NCBI RefSeq assembly: GCF_002836255.1
Contig: NZ_PJAU01000055.1
Coordinates: 186,001-250,000, forward strand
Direction: 5' to 3'
Origin: Colwellia sp. 75C3
GTDB taxonomy: Bacteria; Pseudomonadota; Gammaproteobacteria; Enterobacterales; Alteromonadaceae
Length of the DNA stretch: 64,000 bases
Part shown: positions 1-10,309 of the stretch, piece by piece
Layout of the letters: each line of letters starts with the position of its first letter
How positions within the stretch are numbered: position 1 is the stretch's first letter
Made by a program: the position numbers and the translations under genes
Notes under the pieces: generated by a model
What the model was told of the DNA's origin: nothing
Database searches by the model: none
The model's input: only the letters and a program-made list of their open reading frames with translations

Positions 1-39
1 TTTAAACAAAAAACACAAAACAAAATATAGGAATAGCAG

Positions 40-3000
40 ATGAAAAATTATCGTCTATCACATATCAGTAGCGCGTTAGTCCTTGCTCTTGGGCTTTCTA
101 CATCGGTTATGGCCAATGTTACCACCTCTGCAATAAAGGGGCAGGTTGCAGGTCCAAATGGTAACCCAGCGGTTGGAACTACAGTTACTATTGTGCATGT
201 GCCATCAGGTACGAGTAAAACTGCAACAGTTAACGCAGCGGGTTTGTTCGTTGCCAAAGGTCTACGTGTAGGTGGACCTTACCGAGTTGTTGTTGATTCA
301 AATACATTTGAAGATGCCACAGTAAAAGATATTTATTTAACGCTGGGTGAAACATATCCTTTAAACGTAGCGTTAAATTCTCAAAGTGAAGTAGAAACAA
401 TCGTTGTAACAGGACGCTCTATTAGTATGCAGTCTGGCGGTACAGGACCTGCTGTTCATTTTAATGCCGATGACTTAAAAAATGCACCATCAATAAACCG
501 AGATATTAAAGATATCGTACGTATTGACCCACGCATTTATATTGATGAAAGCCGCAGTGATGCTATTCAGTGTGGTGGTGGTAACCCAAGATTTAACAGC
601 TTAACCGTTGATGGCGTTCGTATGAATGACAGCTTTGGTTTAAATGACAATGGTTATCCGACGACACGTATCCCTTTTTCATATGACTCAATTGATCAAG
701 TTTCGGTTGAGTTAGCTCCGTTTGATGTTAAATACGGTGGTTTCACCTCTTGTAACATTAACGCGGTAACAAAATCAGGGACAAATGAAGTCCACGGTGG
801 TGTGTTTTTCGATTACAGCAATGATTCTATGAAAGGCGATAGCATTGAAGGTGAACATCAAGACAATGGTGATTACGATGAAAAGCGTTATGGTTTCAAT
901 GTTGGTTTACCGTTAATTCAAGATACGTTATTTCTATATACCTCTTATGAAAAATTAGATGGTGTGCAATTATTTGAATATTCACCATTAGGCGATAATG
1001 TTTCTCAAGCTGATATCGACCGTGTAAACCAAATATCAATGAATAACTATGGTTATACTGCCGGTGGTACACCAGCAAGTATGCCTGTTGATGATGAAAA
1101 AATTCTTATAAAATTAGATTGGAATATTAGTGAAGACCATCGTGCGAGTCTTGTTTATAACTACAATGATGGTTTTAAATTAGATCAATCTGACGAATGG
1201 GGCATGACGCTAGACAACCATTTCTACGAGTCAGGCGCAGAGATGAATTCATTTGCTGCATCACTTAACTCTGATTGGTCTGATAATTTTTCAACAGAAG
1301 TAAGAGTTGGTCACACTGAACTTGACGGTAGACAGCGTTCATTGGATGCTGACAGCGGCTTTGGTGAAGTTCAAATAAAGCATAATGGTACCACTATTTT
1401 CTTAGGTCCTGATGACTCTCGTCAATCGAATGAAATGAACTGGGAAACAACTACTTTTAAACTTTCTGGTAGTTACTATTTAGATGAACATACCATTACA
1501 GGTGGTTATGAGTACGAAACGTTAACAGCATTTAACTTATTTATGCAACATACCGTAGGTGAGTATCGTTTTGGCTCTATCGACGACTATGAAGATGGAA
1601 TAGCAAGTGCGGTCTATTATAATAACTCTGCAGGTACCAATGTGCCGAGCGATGCTAGCCAAGAGTTTACTTATGGTCTGCATACCTTCTATATTCAAGA
1701 TGAATATACCCTATCTGACATCGATATGACGATAACTGCAGGTTTACGTTATGACCGTTATACCAGCAGTGATAATCCACGATATAATGCACAATTTGAA
1801 GAACGTTATGGCGTTAGAAATGACAAAAACATGGATGGTATTGATTTAATACAACCCCGTGTTGGTTTTAACTGGGCTGTGCAAGATAACTTAGAAGTAC
1901 GTGGTGGTTTCGGTCTTTATTCTGGTGGTAACCCTAACGTTTGGTTGTCTAATTCATATTCAAACGATGGTTTAGTCAACATCAGTGAACGTGCCAAATA
2001 TCACAAAGATGTGATACCAACAACGGTTAGACCAGATGGTGACAGGGATAAAACATTCTACAACTTATTTGAAACCCCATCGTCTGATCCGCGCGGTCCT
2101 GGTTTTGGTGTACCTCAAGTGATGGTAGATACAATTCAAGACCTAGATGAAGAAAGTGGTAATGGCTCTGTTAATGCAACGGATCCAAACTTTGAAATCC
2201 CATCAGAGTGGAAGTATGCATTAGGTGCTACTTACACGACTGACAACGACTATATTATTTCTGCAGATATTCTACATAATCGTAAGCAAAATTCAGCGAC
2301 TGTACTTGATTATAATTTAGAATATGGCGAGAAGACTTTTGATGGCCGTCCTACCTATCAATCAGTTACTCATGCCGATGGCATTGATAATGTACGCAAT
2401 GAATATGTTTTAACTAATACTAAAAGTGATGGCAGCTCTACTATTCTTTCATTAGCGTTAAGCAAAAGCTTTGATTTTGGTTTAGATGCTTCATTTGGTT
2501 ATTCTTTTACTAATTCTGAAGATGCTAACCCAATGACCAGTGCTGTTGCTGGTTCTAACTACGGTAACTTAGCAACTACTGATGCGCTTAATCCACCAAT
2601 CACCACGTCTAATTATGAGATCCCGCATCGTTTCACTATGAATCTTACTTATGGTATTGAGTTAATCGACGGGTTAACTACTCGCTTTAGCTTATTCGGC
2701 CAAGCAAGTGAAGGGCAAGCCTACTCATATACCTATGATGATTCGGATAGCGCTTTTGGTGACAGTAATTGGAATGGGGATCGTCAGTTAGTTTATATAC
2801 CAACAGTTGATGATGCGAATGTTGTTTACGGAGCTGACTTTGATAAAGAAGCGTTTGACGCTTTTGTTGCAGCTGAAGGGCTAGCCCGTGGTCAAACAAC
2901 AGGTCGTAATGCACAAAATGCTGATTGGCATGTAAGCTTTGATATCAAAATTAACCAAGAAATTCCTGGCTTAATGGAAGGCCATCGAGGCAATGCATTC

Positions 3001-3210
3001 TTTATCATTAAAAACGTAGGTAATATGTTAAATGATGATTGGGGTGTGATGAATCAGGGGCAATTTGTCGGTAATCGTATGGTTGAAATGTCAGTTCAAG
3101 ATGATGGTAAATACCTTTACAAAAGTTTTAATTCAGGCAACGAAAAGCAAAAAGCTTACAAAGACGCGTCTGTTTGGGAAATGCGTGTTGGTGTAAGTTA
3201 CGACTTCTAA
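40..3210 (+). CDS. Oar-type TonB-dependent outer membrane receptor
   Basis: A 1056-residue outer membrane receptor. A signal peptide ends near residue 25 (VMA/NVT). It is followed by a carboxypeptidase-regulatory-like beta-sandwich (about 30-105), a TonB-box-like ETIVVTGRS near residue 120, a plug domain, and a long beta-barrel ending in a terminal phenylalanine (SYDF), as barrel insertion requires. The sandwich plus barrel is the Oar/OmpA-related arrangement of TonB-dependent transporters. The start has an AGGAA ribosome site 7-10 bases upstream. Its substrate cannot be read from sequence. Its position directly before cdd-deoA suggests nucleosides, nucleotides or DNA fragments, but a strong terminator separates them, so this is inference. 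The promoter is mostly outside the window. Confidence 0.88.
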   Translation: MKNYRLSHISSALVLALGLSTSVMANVTTSAIKGQVAGPNGNPAVGTTVTIVHVPSGTSKTATVNAAGLFVAKGLRVGGPYRVVVDSNTFEDATVKDIYLTLGETYPLNVALNSQSEVETIVVTGRSISMQSGGTGPAVHFNADDLKNAPSINRDIKDIVRIDPRIYIDESRSDAIQCGGGNPRFNSLTVDGVRMNDSFGLNDNGYPTTRIPFSYDSIDQVSVELAPFDVKYGGFTSCNINAVTKSGTNEVHGGVFFDYSNDSMKGDSIEGEHQDNGDYDEKRYGFNVGLPLIQDTLFLYTSYEKLDGVQLFEYSPLGDNVSQADIDRVNQISMNNYGYTAGGTPASMPVDDEKILIKLDWNISEDHRASLVYNYNDGFKLDQSDEWGMTLDNHFYESGAEMNSFAASLNSDWSDNFSTEVRVGHTELDGRQRSLDADSGFGEVQIKHNGTTIFLGPDDSRQSNEMNWETTTFKLSGSYYLDEHTITGGYEYETLTAFNLFMQHTVGEYRFGSIDDYEDGIASAVYYNNSAGTNVPSDASQEFTYGLHTFYIQDEYTLSDIDMTITAGLRYDRYTSSDNPRYNAQFEERYGVRNDKNMDGIDLIQPRVGFNWAVQDNLEVRGGFGLYSGGNPNVWLSNSYSNDGLVNISERAKYHKDVIPTTVRPDGDRDKTFYNLFETPSSDPRGPGFGVPQVMVDTIQDLDEESGNGSVNATDPNFEIPSEWKYALGATYTTDNDYIISADILHNRKQNSATVLDYNLEYGEKTFDGRPTYQSVTHADGIDNVRNEYVLTNTKSDGSSTILSLALSKSFDFGLDASFGYSFTNSEDANPMTSAVAGSNYGNLATTDALNPPITTSNYEIPHRFTMNLTYGIELIDGLTTRFSLFGQASEGQAYSYTYDDSDSAFGDSNWNGDRQLVYIPTVDDANVVYGADFDKEAFDAFVAAEGLARGQTTGRNAQNADWHVSFDIKINQEIPGLMEGHRGNAFFIIKNVGNMLNDDWGVMNQGQFVGNRMVEMSVQDDGKYLYKSFNSGNEKQKAYKDASVWEMRVGVSYDF

Positions 3211-3277
3211 TGACTTAATTTGAAATGTATTAGTTAATATTGTTTAATTAATTCGCATTTTATAGTCAATGCCAAAT

Positions 3278-3309
3278 AAAGCCATACTGAAAAGTATGGC
3301 TTTTTTTTT
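3278..3309 (+). terminator. Rho-independent terminator after the Oar-type receptor
   Basis: An 11-bp perfect stem (AAAGCCATACT / AGTATGGCTTT) with a GAAA loop runs straight into nine T residues. It should stop receptor transcription before cdd, so cdd-deoA needs its own promoter. Confidence 0.92.
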
Positions 3310-3347
3310 GATCTTTGTATGGATGAGTAATAGATAATATATACAAC

Positions 3348-3363
3348 TTGACCATATGGTCAG
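3348..3363. promoter_or_regulatory. Predicted nucleoside-locus operator, site 1 (cdd-deoA)
   Basis: TTGACCATATGGTCAG contains a perfect 14-bp palindrome, TGACCATATGGTCA, 53 bases before the cdd start. Closely similar palindromes lie in the udk/deoB region and ahead of the nuclease lipoprotein. The recurrence is seen in the sequence; the operator role is inference and the regulator is unknown. Confidence 0.6.
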
Positions 3364-3415
3364 TAATGATATATTAATATAATAAATACAGTTGATTATC
3401 TAAAGGCCTGTAAAA

Positions 3416-3835
3416 ATGAATAAAAATGAAATAGCACGTTTTGATGAATTGTTACTAGCGGCAAAAGCCGCTTACCATTTGGCTTATGCCCCTTACAGCA
3501 ATTTTCATGTTGGCGCTGCAGCATTAACAAAAAATGGCAATATAGTTCAAGGTTGTAATGTTGAAAACGCTTCGTATGGCTTAACGGTTTGTGCAGAGCG
3601 TAACTGCATTAGCAATTCGGTAATTAATGGCGAGCAGGAATTTGAAGTGATTGTTGTTTATACCGAGCAAGACAAATTAACACCTCCGTGTGGTGCTTGT
3701 AGACAAGTGATCGCGGAATTTTTTGAACAATCAGCACCAGTGCTGTCCGTTAATCATAAAAATGAACAGAAAGTCTGGACAGTACAGGAATTACTACCAG
3801 ACGCATTCACCCCGAAAGATTTATTAGATTTATAA
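3416..3835 (+). CDS. cdd: Cytidine deaminase
   Basis: Zinc enzyme that hydrolyses cytidine and deoxycytidine to uridine and deoxyuridine, feeding pyrimidine salvage and catabolism. At 139 residues it is the short homotetrameric form, unlike the roughly 290-residue dimeric E. coli enzyme. The motifs are complete: CAE at 59-61 with the proton-shuttle Glu61, and PCGAC at 91-95, giving three cysteine zinc ligands (59, 92, 95). The NVENASYG substrate-binding stretch precedes them. The stop is followed after 11 bases by the deoA start, so the two form an operon, probably controlled from the palindrome just upstream. Confidence 0.96.
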   Translation: MNKNEIARFDELLLAAKAAYHLAYAPYSNFHVGAAALTKNGNIVQGCNVENASYGLTVCAERNCISNSVINGEQEFEVIVVYTEQDKLTPPCGACRQVIAEFFEQSAPVLSVNHKNEQKVWTVQELLPDAFTPKDLLDL

Positions 3836-3846
3836 GGATTTAATTC

Positions 3847-5166
3847 ATGTCAGTAAGCAATAAAATTATCCCGCAAGAAATTATTCGATTGAAACGCAAT
3901 GGTCAAGTATTAAATGAACAAGCGATAAATGGCTTTGTTACAGGTCTTGTTGATGGCAACTTTTCAGATAGTCAAGTTGGCGCTATGGCAATGGCTATTT
4001 TTCAACAGGGCATGACGATTGATGAGAGGGTAAACTTTACCAAGGCTATGATGCATTCAGGTGATGTGCTTAGCTGGGAAGGTTTTGACGGTCCTATTGT
4101 TGATAAGCATTCAACAGGCGGTGTGGGTGATAAAGTGAGCTTTATGTTAGCTGCTATTGTTGCTGCCTGTGGCGGTTATGTTCCTATGATTTCAGGCCGT
4201 GGTTTGGGTCATACTGGCGGTACTGCAGATAAGCTTGAAAGCATCGCTGGTTTTAATGTTCAACCAAGTATTAGCGAGTTTAAAAGCATTGTGAAGGACG
4301 TTGGCGTTGCCATTATTTCGCAAACCGATAATTTGGCACCAGCCGATAAACGTTTGTATTCTATTCGCGATGTTACCGCAACAGTAGAATCTATCCCGTT
4401 AATCACGGCTTCTATCTTATCTAAAAAGCTTGCTGCGGGTCTTGATGTTTTAGTGATGGATGTCAAAGTAGGCAATGGTGCCATGATGAATAATTTAGCT
4501 GATGCTAAAGCACTGGCCGAAAGTATTACCAGTGTTGCTAACGGTGCAGGCGTTAAAACACAGGCTATTATTACTGATATGAATCAAGTGCTAGGTACCA
4601 GTGCCGGTAACGCGATAGAAATGTCTGAAACGGCTAAATATTTAACAGGTAAACAACGTGAGCCACGGTTGCATAAAGTTGTAAAAGCGCTTGCCAGTGC
4701 AATGCTTATTAATACCAAGCTAGCTGATAATGAAAAAGATGCGGATAAAAAAATTGAACAAGTGTTAAGTTCCGGTTTAGCGGCTGAGACTTTTGAACGA
4801 ATGGTATCTGCATTAGGTGGACCGAAAAACTTTGTAGAAAAGCCTTGGGACTCTATGAAAAAAGCGAATTTTATCACCGAGGTGAGAGCATCACAGCATG
4901 GTTATCTTGCGGAAATGGATACTAGAGCAGTTGGTATGTCGGTTGTAGGTTTAGGTGGGGGCAGAACGGCACCAACGCAAAAGGTAGATCACAGTGTTGG
5001 CTTTGATCGGATATTACCTTTAGGTGTACAAGTGAATCGTGGTGAAGTCCTTGCGCGTATTCATGCTAAAGATGAAGATTCGGCTAATAGAGCTATTGAA
5101 CAGTTTAATAATGCGATTAGCTACTCTGAAGAGAGTCCTGAGTTGTCACCAGTGATATATTCATAG
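3847..5166 (+). CDS. deoA: Thymidine phosphorylase
   Basis: Splits thymidine or deoxyuridine with phosphate into the base and 2-deoxyribose-1-phosphate. The 439-residue length matches E. coli DeoA. The phosphate-binding signature KHSTGGVGDK, the SGRGLGHTGGT segment and the VMDVKVGNGAMM loop of the family are all present. Its ribosome site (AAGGA) overlaps the cdd stop codon region, so translation of the pair is tightly linked. The product deoxyribose-1-phosphate goes to DeoB and then DeoC, both encoded within 6 kb. Confidence 0.97.
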   Translation: MSVSNKIIPQEIIRLKRNGQVLNEQAINGFVTGLVDGNFSDSQVGAMAMAIFQQGMTIDERVNFTKAMMHSGDVLSWEGFDGPIVDKHSTGGVGDKVSFMLAAIVAACGGYVPMISGRGLGHTGGTADKLESIAGFNVQPSISEFKSIVKDVGVAIISQTDNLAPADKRLYSIRDVTATVESIPLITASILSKKLAAGLDVLVMDVKVGNGAMMNNLADAKALAESITSVANGAGVKTQAIITDMNQVLGTSAGNAIEMSETAKYLTGKQREPRLHKVVKALASAMLINTKLADNEKDADKKIEQVLSSGLAAETFERMVSALGGPKNFVEKPWDSMKKANFITEVRASQHGYLAEMDTRAVGMSVVGLGGGRTAPTQKVDHSVGFDRILPLGVQVNRGEVLARIHAKDEDSANRAIEQFNNAISYSEESPELSPVIYS

Positions 5167-5177
5167 ATAAAAAATAG

Positions 5178-5221
5178 GCTTAGTTGTTAAGTAATACCAA
5201 CTTAACAATTAAGCTTTTTTA
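5178..5221 (+). terminator. Terminator after deoA
   Basis: A 14-bp stem with one G-U pair (5178-5191 with 5201-5214) and a 9-base loop containing ATACCAA, followed by seven T residues. It ends cdd-deoA and faces the convergent tdk. Confidence 0.9.
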
Positions 5222-5244
5222 ACCTAGTGTGGCTTTAGTTTACT

Positions 5245-5823
5245 CTATTGCCAGACAAGTTTTTTAAAGTGAGCACGACAAAGCGGCTCATAACGTTCAT
5301 TACCACCTACTTCAACTTGCTCTCCAGCTTGTACTGCTTTGCCGTTGGCGTCTTGCCTGATAACAAAGTTAGCTTTTCTGCCACAGTGACATATCGTTTT
5401 TAATTCTACCAATTTGTCAGCCCAAGCCAGCAGGGCAGCACTACCTGAGAAAGTTTGTCCTAAAAAGTCAGTGCGTATGCCATAAGCCAGTACAGGAATA
5501 TGTAATAAATCGACTATATCGGTAAGCTGTTTAACTTGCTCAGTAGATAAAAACTGGGCTTCGTCGATAAGTACACAATCGATTTTTTCAGCTTGATTTT
5601 TTTGGTCAACATTGTTGAACAGGTTGATTTTTTCATCAAACAGAAAAGCGTCCGCATCAATACCTAAACGTGAAGCAACTTTACCTTTAGCAAATCTATC
5701 ATCAATTTGAGCCGTATAAATTGCGGTAGTTAAACCACGTTCTTGATAGTTATATGACGATTGTAATAGATGAGTTGATTTTCCCGCATTCATCGATGAG
5801 TAATAAAAATACAGTTGTGCCAT
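5245..5823 (-). CDS. tdk: Thymidine kinase
   Basis: Phosphorylates thymidine and deoxyuridine with ATP, the salvage route that competes with DeoA. At 192 residues it is the bacterial type II enzyme. The P-loop SSMNAGKST is at residues 9-17 and the Walker B-like IDEAQ at 86-90. The zinc lasso uses Cys145, Cys147 and Cys182; the family's fourth ligand is usually Cys, and here His185 may serve (CRAH). The gene is convergent with deoA and lies 126 bp downstream of deoC on the same strand, so it could be read from the udk-nupC-deoC operon or from its own promoter. Confidence 0.96.
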   Translation of the reverse strand: MAQLYFYYSSMNAGKSTHLLQSSYNYQERGLTTAIYTAQIDDRFAKGKVASRLGIDADAFLFDEKINLFNNVDQKNQAEKIDCVLIDEAQFLSTEQVKQLTDIVDLLHIPVLAYGIRTDFLGQTFSGSAALLAWADKLVELKTICHCGRKANFVIRQDANGKAVQAGEQVEVGGNERYEPLCRAHFKKLVWQ

Positions 5824-5949
5824 TTTTTAGTTCTTTTTTATAAATATGATGTTTACAACAATACCCAGTTATTGGAAATTCATGCTTTAGCGTTCGGGTA
5901 TCGTTGTAATATTATTAACTGCCAGTTAATAGCAGCTATTCAAGGGGGA

Positions 5950-6723
5950 TTAGTAGTTACTTGATGTCTTGGTGTTACTTGTATGTCCTAGTGTCTCTAA
6001 TAAGCTGACAAGTAAGCTGCTAGCACCAAATCTAAAGTGATTAGCGTCAGCCCATTCTCGTCCTAAGATACTATCGGCTAAATCAAGATAAATAGCGGCA
6101 TCTTCTGCGTTTCTCACGCCACCTGCAGGTTTAAAACCTACTGATGTATTTTTTTGCTTTATGACTTCTAACATGATTTGTGCAGCGGTTGGCGTTGCAT
6201 TGACAGGGACTTTACCAGTAGATGTTTTAATAAAGTCAGCACCCGCATTGATAGATATTTCACTGGCTTTACGTATTAATTCTTCAGATTTAAGTTCACC
6301 GGTTTCAATAATTACTTTTAGTTTTGCAGAATTAGCACAGGCTTTTTTGCAAACATTAACCATATCAAAACCAATGGTTTCGTTGCCTTGCATTAACGCG
6401 CGGTAAGGAAATACCAAATCAACTTCATCTGCACCATAAGCAACAGCGGCTTTAGTTTCAGCTAAGGCAATATCAATATCGTCATTTCCATGGGGAAAAT
6501 TTGTGACGGTTGCTATTTTTACGTGCGGTGTTTGTTGCGCTTTTAATGCTTTTTTTGCAATAGGGATAAAGCGCGGGAAAATACAAATTGCTGCTGTTTC
6601 GCCAGCAGGTGATTTGGCTTGACTACAAAGGTCAATAATTTCTTGATCAGTTTCTGTGTTGCTAAGGCTAGTTAAATCCATCAACGATAGAGCGCGCTGA
6701 GCAATATTTTTAAGATCAGACAT
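5950..6723 (-). CDS. deoC: Deoxyribose-phosphate aldolase
   Basis: Cleaves 2-deoxyribose-5-phosphate to acetaldehyde and glyceraldehyde-3-phosphate, the last step of deoxynucleoside sugar catabolism. The 257 residues match the E. coli-type class. The Schiff-base lysine is in FIKTSTGK (Lys166), the second active-site lysine in GFKPAGG (Lys198), and the relay aspartate in DEVD (Asp102). It is the last gene of udk-nupC-deoC, 23 bp after nupC. The ATG has a GGAAC ribosome site. Confidence 0.97.
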   Translation of the reverse strand: MSDLKNIAQRALSLMDLTSLSNTETDQEIIDLCSQAKSPAGETAAICIFPRFIPIAKKALKAQQTPHVKIATVTNFPHGNDDIDIALAETKAAVAYGADEVDLVFPYRALMQGNETIGFDMVNVCKKACANSAKLKVIIETGELKSEELIRKASEISINAGADFIKTSTGKVPVNATPTAAQIMLEVIKQKNTSVGFKPAGGVRNAEDAAIYLDLADSILGREWADANHFRFGASSLLVSLLETLGHTSNTKTSSNY

Positions 6724-6746
6724 GATTTTTTGTTCCTATTGTATTT

Positions 6747-7991
6747 TTATAATGAAATGAATATGCCAGCAATTGCAGCGCTCATTAGGTTGGCTAATGT
6801 AGCAGCAAGCATTGCTCGTAATCCTAATCTAGCAATATCATGGCGGCGACTTGGTGCCATAGACCCGATGCCACCCAGTAAAATGGCTATTGACGATAAA
6901 TTAGCAAAACCACATAAAGCAAAGGTAACAATCGCTTGAGTCGCAGGGCTTAACGTATCTTTAATTTCAACGAAATTAACGTAGGCAAAGAATTCATTAA
7001 CGATAATCTTTTGACCAATAAAACTACCGGCTTGCAGCATTTCATTTGCAGGTACACCAATAACAAAAGCAAAGGGTGCGAATAAGTAACCTAAGAAAAA
7101 TTCTATGGTGATATCTTCATAACCAAACAAACCAAATAAGCCACCAACGATGGTATTTAGTAATGCTATTAGGGCAATGAAAGCAAGTAGCATAGCGCCA
7201 ACATTAACTGCCAACTTAAGACCTGATGCTGCACCTGATGCTGCTGCATCAATAACATTGGTTGGTCTATCATTTTCATCATCATAATCGATAGGTTTAT
7301 TGACTATTTTATCATGCTCAGTTTCAGGGCAAATAATCTTGGCCATTAACAAACCGCCAGGCGCAGCCATAAATGATGCAGCGATCAGGTACTTTAGTTC
7401 AATACCAAGCCCGGCATAACCCGCTAAAATTGAACCTGCTACAGAGGCCAAACCACCAACCATGATGGCAAAAAGCTCTGATTGAGTCATTGTTTTAATA
7501 TATGGGCGGATTATAAGTGGGGCTTCGGTTTGACCAACAAAAATATTAGCTGTTGCAGAAAGTGATTCAGGCTTACTGGTCTTTAAAAGTTTTTGTAATC
7601 CGCCGCCAATGATCTTAATAACCCATTGCATTATGCCGAGATAATAAAGCACCGCAATTAAAGAAGAAAAGAAAATAATGTTAGGTAAAACTCTGACAGC
7701 AAAAACAAAACCAACACCATTGTCAAACATGGCATCAGTGCCTAAACCTCCAAAAAGAAAGTTGATGCCTACTTTTGCGCTATCAATAACACTTTGCACG
7801 CCATTGGTCATAGACAGTAAAACGTCTTTACCAAAGGGAACATATAATACAAAAGCGCCAAGCAATATTTGCAGAGCAAAAGCTAAACCGACTGTTCGTA
7901 AGTTAATAGACTTTTTGCCGCTTGATAACGCATAGGCGATACCTAATAAAACGACAACGCCTAGCAGACCTCTGAGAGCACCTAATTCCAT
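6747..7991 (-). CDS. nupC: Concentrative nucleoside transporter (NupC/CNT family)
   Basis: Inner-membrane symporter that brings nucleosides into the cytoplasm using an ion gradient. At 414 residues it matches bacterial CNT proteins. It starts with hydrophobic helices (LRGLLGVVVLLGIAYALS). The family's VGQTEAPLIIRPY motif, which forms part of the nucleoside site, and the gate segment GVPANEMLQAGSFIG are both present. It sits between udk and deoC with 23-bp gaps on both sides, so import, phosphorylation and sugar breakdown are co-transcribed. Specificity (pyrimidine or broad, H+ or Na+) is not decided by what I can see. Confidence 0.94.
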   Translation of the reverse strand: MELGALRGLLGVVVLLGIAYALSSGKKSINLRTVGLAFALQILLGAFVLYVPFGKDVLLSMTNGVQSVIDSAKVGINFLFGGLGTDAMFDNGVGFVFAVRVLPNIIFFSSLIAVLYYLGIMQWVIKIIGGGLQKLLKTSKPESLSATANIFVGQTEAPLIIRPYIKTMTQSELFAIMVGGLASVAGSILAGYAGLGIELKYLIAASFMAAPGGLLMAKIICPETEHDKIVNKPIDYDDENDRPTNVIDAAASGAASGLKLAVNVGAMLLAFIALIALLNTIVGGLFGLFGYEDITIEFFLGYLFAPFAFVIGVPANEMLQAGSFIGQKIIVNEFFAYVNFVEIKDTLSPATQAIVTFALCGFANLSSIAILLGGIGSMAPSRRHDIARLGLRAMLAATLANLMSAAIAGIFISL

Positions 7992-8014
7992 GAATACCTC
8001 TTTTTATTTAATTA

Positions 8015-8665
8015 TTATTGTTGTGGGGGTAATTGTGAAAGTTGACGAATTTTTGCTTTGATCACCTCAATTGCCATTCTATTTTTACCACCTCGGGTGA
8101 TAACAATATCAGCCCAAGCTTTAGAGGGTTCAATATATTGGTGGTACATAGGCCTAACGGTTGCTAAATATTGGTTAGTAACCGATTCAATACTGCGACT
8201 ACGTTCAACTAAGTCTCGTTTAATTCTTCTGATCAGGCAAATATCTAATGGTGTGTCCATATAGACTTTAATATCAAAACACTCTCTTAATTCTTTATTA
8301 GACAGTAGTAAGATACCTTCCACTAAAATTATTCTAGTGGGTAAAAACTCATTTGTTTCATCTACACGAGTATGTGTCTTATAACAATAAACGGGGCTAT
8401 GAATAGCCTGATTGTTAGTAAGTTGCTTTAAGTGTTTTGATAACAGTTCATGTTCAAATGCATTGGGGTGATCATAGTTCGTTTGCTCACGCTCTTGCAT
8501 CGACAAGTGTGATTGATCACGATAATAAGCATCTTCATAAATAATAGAAATACCATTTTCACCCAGTTCTTCAATAAGTTCATCATGAATAGTTTTGGCA
8601 AATAGTGTTTTACCTGATGCTGATGGGCCAGCGATAGCAATAATGGTTGGTTTAATAGTTTTCAA
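8015..8665 (-). CDS. udk: Uridine/cytidine kinase
   Basis: Phosphorylates uridine and cytidine to UMP and CMP. The 216 residues match E. coli Udk. The P-loop GPSASGKT is at residues 13-20, followed by EDAYYRDQ and NYDHPNAFEH, which place the nucleoside, and the RRIKRD lid-region arginines. It is the first gene of udk-nupC-deoC and is divergent from deoB. The shared upstream region carries a copy of the TTGACCANNTGGTCAA palindrome. Confidence 0.96.
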   Translation of the reverse strand: MKTIKPTIIAIAGPSASGKTLFAKTIHDELIEELGENGISIIYEDAYYRDQSHLSMQEREQTNYDHPNAFEHELLSKHLKQLTNNQAIHSPVYCYKTHTRVDETNEFLPTRIILVEGILLLSNKELRECFDIKVYMDTPLDICLIRRIKRDLVERSRSIESVTNQYLATVRPMYHQYIEPSKAWADIVITRGGKNRMAIEVIKAKIRQLSQLPPQQ

Positions 8666-8869
8666 TGTTCAGCCTGTTGTCAAAGCAAATATCAATAATT
8701 AAAGTCGAGTTACTATCTTGAGCTTTGTTAATGATAGTCGCCAGATGTTATACCAATTGGAATAATTAATAAATTACCCCATTTAGTATGACTATACTTT
8801 AGATAAATAATAAGCCAGTTGAAAAAGCTTTATTTACCCGTAAATGTAAAGGTGTTAAATTAACACAAC

Positions 8870-8885
8870 TTGACCAGTTGGTCAT
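8870..8885. promoter_or_regulatory. Predicted nucleoside-locus operator, site 2 (udk / deoB)
   Basis: TTGACCAGTTGGTCAT contains TGACCA-GT-TGGTCA. It lies 67 bp before deoB and 205 bp before udk in their divergent promoter region, so one site could control both transcripts. The same motif lies ahead of cdd and ahead of the nuclease lipoprotein. Confidence 0.6.
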
Positions 8886-8951
8886 ATTATTTGACGAATT
8901 ATTTTAATCTTTGTCGTTTTTTGTAATTAGAAATGTAAAAAAGGAAATATT

Positions 8952-10166
8952 ATGTCGCGTGCAATAATTATGGTTATTGATAGTTTTGGTATCGGTTATT
9001 CTCCTGATGCAGTTGATTTTGGCGATGTTGGTGCAAACACCTTTGCTAACCTGTCTCGTGCCTATTACGAAGAAACGGGTAAAGAAATTTACTTACCCAA
9101 CTTATCCGCACTAGGACTGATAAAGGCTTGTGAACAAGCATCTAATCAAACATTTCCTTATCAGGGCCAAGAGCCAAGCAAAGGCGCTTATGGTTTCGCA
9201 CAAGAAATTAGTACAGGTAAAGATACACCCAGTGGTCACTGGGAGATGGCAGGCGTGCCAGTGCTTTTCGATTGGGGATATTTTACGGACAAAAAAAATA
9301 GTTTTCCCACGTCGTTAATTGAAAATATTAACCGTGAAACGGGCTTTGAAGGAATATTAGGTAATTGTCATGCTTCGGGTACCGAAATTCTTCAGCGTTT
9401 AGGAGAAGAACATATTAAAACAGGAATACCTATTTGTTATACCTCGGCAGATAGTGTTTTTCAAATAGCAGCCCATGAAGAGCATTTTGGTTTAGATAAC
9501 CTTTATAAGTATTGTGAAACAGTTCGAGAATTACTGGGTGATTTAAACATAGGCCGTGTTATTGCAAGACCTTTCATAGGTGATAGCCCTGATAACTTTG
9601 CTAGAACAGGTAATCGAAGGGATTACTCAGTGTTACCGCCAGCGCCTACCGTACTTGATAAAGTATCACAGGCAGGTACTCATGTTATCAGTGTTGGTAA
9701 AATTGCTGATATTTTCGCTCATCAAGGCATTGATGAAAAAACAAAAGCGACGGGGCTTGATGCACTTTTTGATGCCACCTTAGAGCATATTAAGACGGCA
9801 CAAGACAATTCACTCATTTTCACTAACTTGGTTAACTTTGATCAAGACTTTGGTCACAGGCGTGATGCTATAGGCTATGCAAGAGAGCTTGAAGCGCTTG
9901 ATGTTCGTATTCCAGAGCTTTACCAGACGATGTCTGCAGATGATGTGCTGTTTTTTACAGCCGATCACGGTTGTGATCCTACGTGGCCGGGAAGTGAGCA
10001 TACCAGGGAATATGTTCCCATTATTGCTTATCATCATCTGGTCCGATCTGTTAATATAGGTAACCGAAAAACTTTCGCTGATTTAGGGCAAACCATTGCG
10101 GAACTATTTAATGTCGAGGCTATGGATTACGGCACGAGTTTCTTGTCTGACTTATACGTCAAGTAG
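8952..10166 (+). CDS. deoB: Phosphopentomutase
   Basis: Interconverts (deoxy)ribose-1-phosphate and (deoxy)ribose-5-phosphate, linking the phosphorylases (DeoA, DeoD) to DeoC and the pentose phosphate pathway. It is a 404-residue enzyme of the alkaline-phosphatase superfamily. The metal-binding motifs are visible: IDSFGIG at the N-terminus (Asp10), DTPSGHWEM around the catalytic threonine, and TADHGCDP with SEHTREYVP at the C-terminus. It is a single gene with its own promoter region. The AAAAGGAA stretch before the ATG is a good ribosome site. Confidence 0.97.
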   Translation: MSRAIIMVIDSFGIGYSPDAVDFGDVGANTFANLSRAYYEETGKEIYLPNLSALGLIKACEQASNQTFPYQGQEPSKGAYGFAQEISTGKDTPSGHWEMAGVPVLFDWGYFTDKKNSFPTSLIENINRETGFEGILGNCHASGTEILQRLGEEHIKTGIPICYTSADSVFQIAAHEEHFGLDNLYKYCETVRELLGDLNIGRVIARPFIGDSPDNFARTGNRRDYSVLPPAPTVLDKVSQAGTHVISVGKIADIFAHQGIDEKTKATGLDALFDATLEHIKTAQDNSLIFTNLVNFDQDFGHRRDAIGYARELEALDVRIPELYQTMSADDVLFFTADHGCDPTWPGSEHTREYVPIIAYHHLVRSVNIGNRKTFADLGQTIAELFNVEAMDYGTSFLSDLYVK

Positions 10167-10309
10167 TTCAATAGCTTATATCGCGATAAATGCAGTAACA
10201 GGCATAATCTCTACTACACTATAAAAGCAACAAAATATAATTAAAACATAACGATAAAAAATATATAAAACTGAATAAAAAAACAAAAACAGTCCTTGGG
10301 AGTAAACGA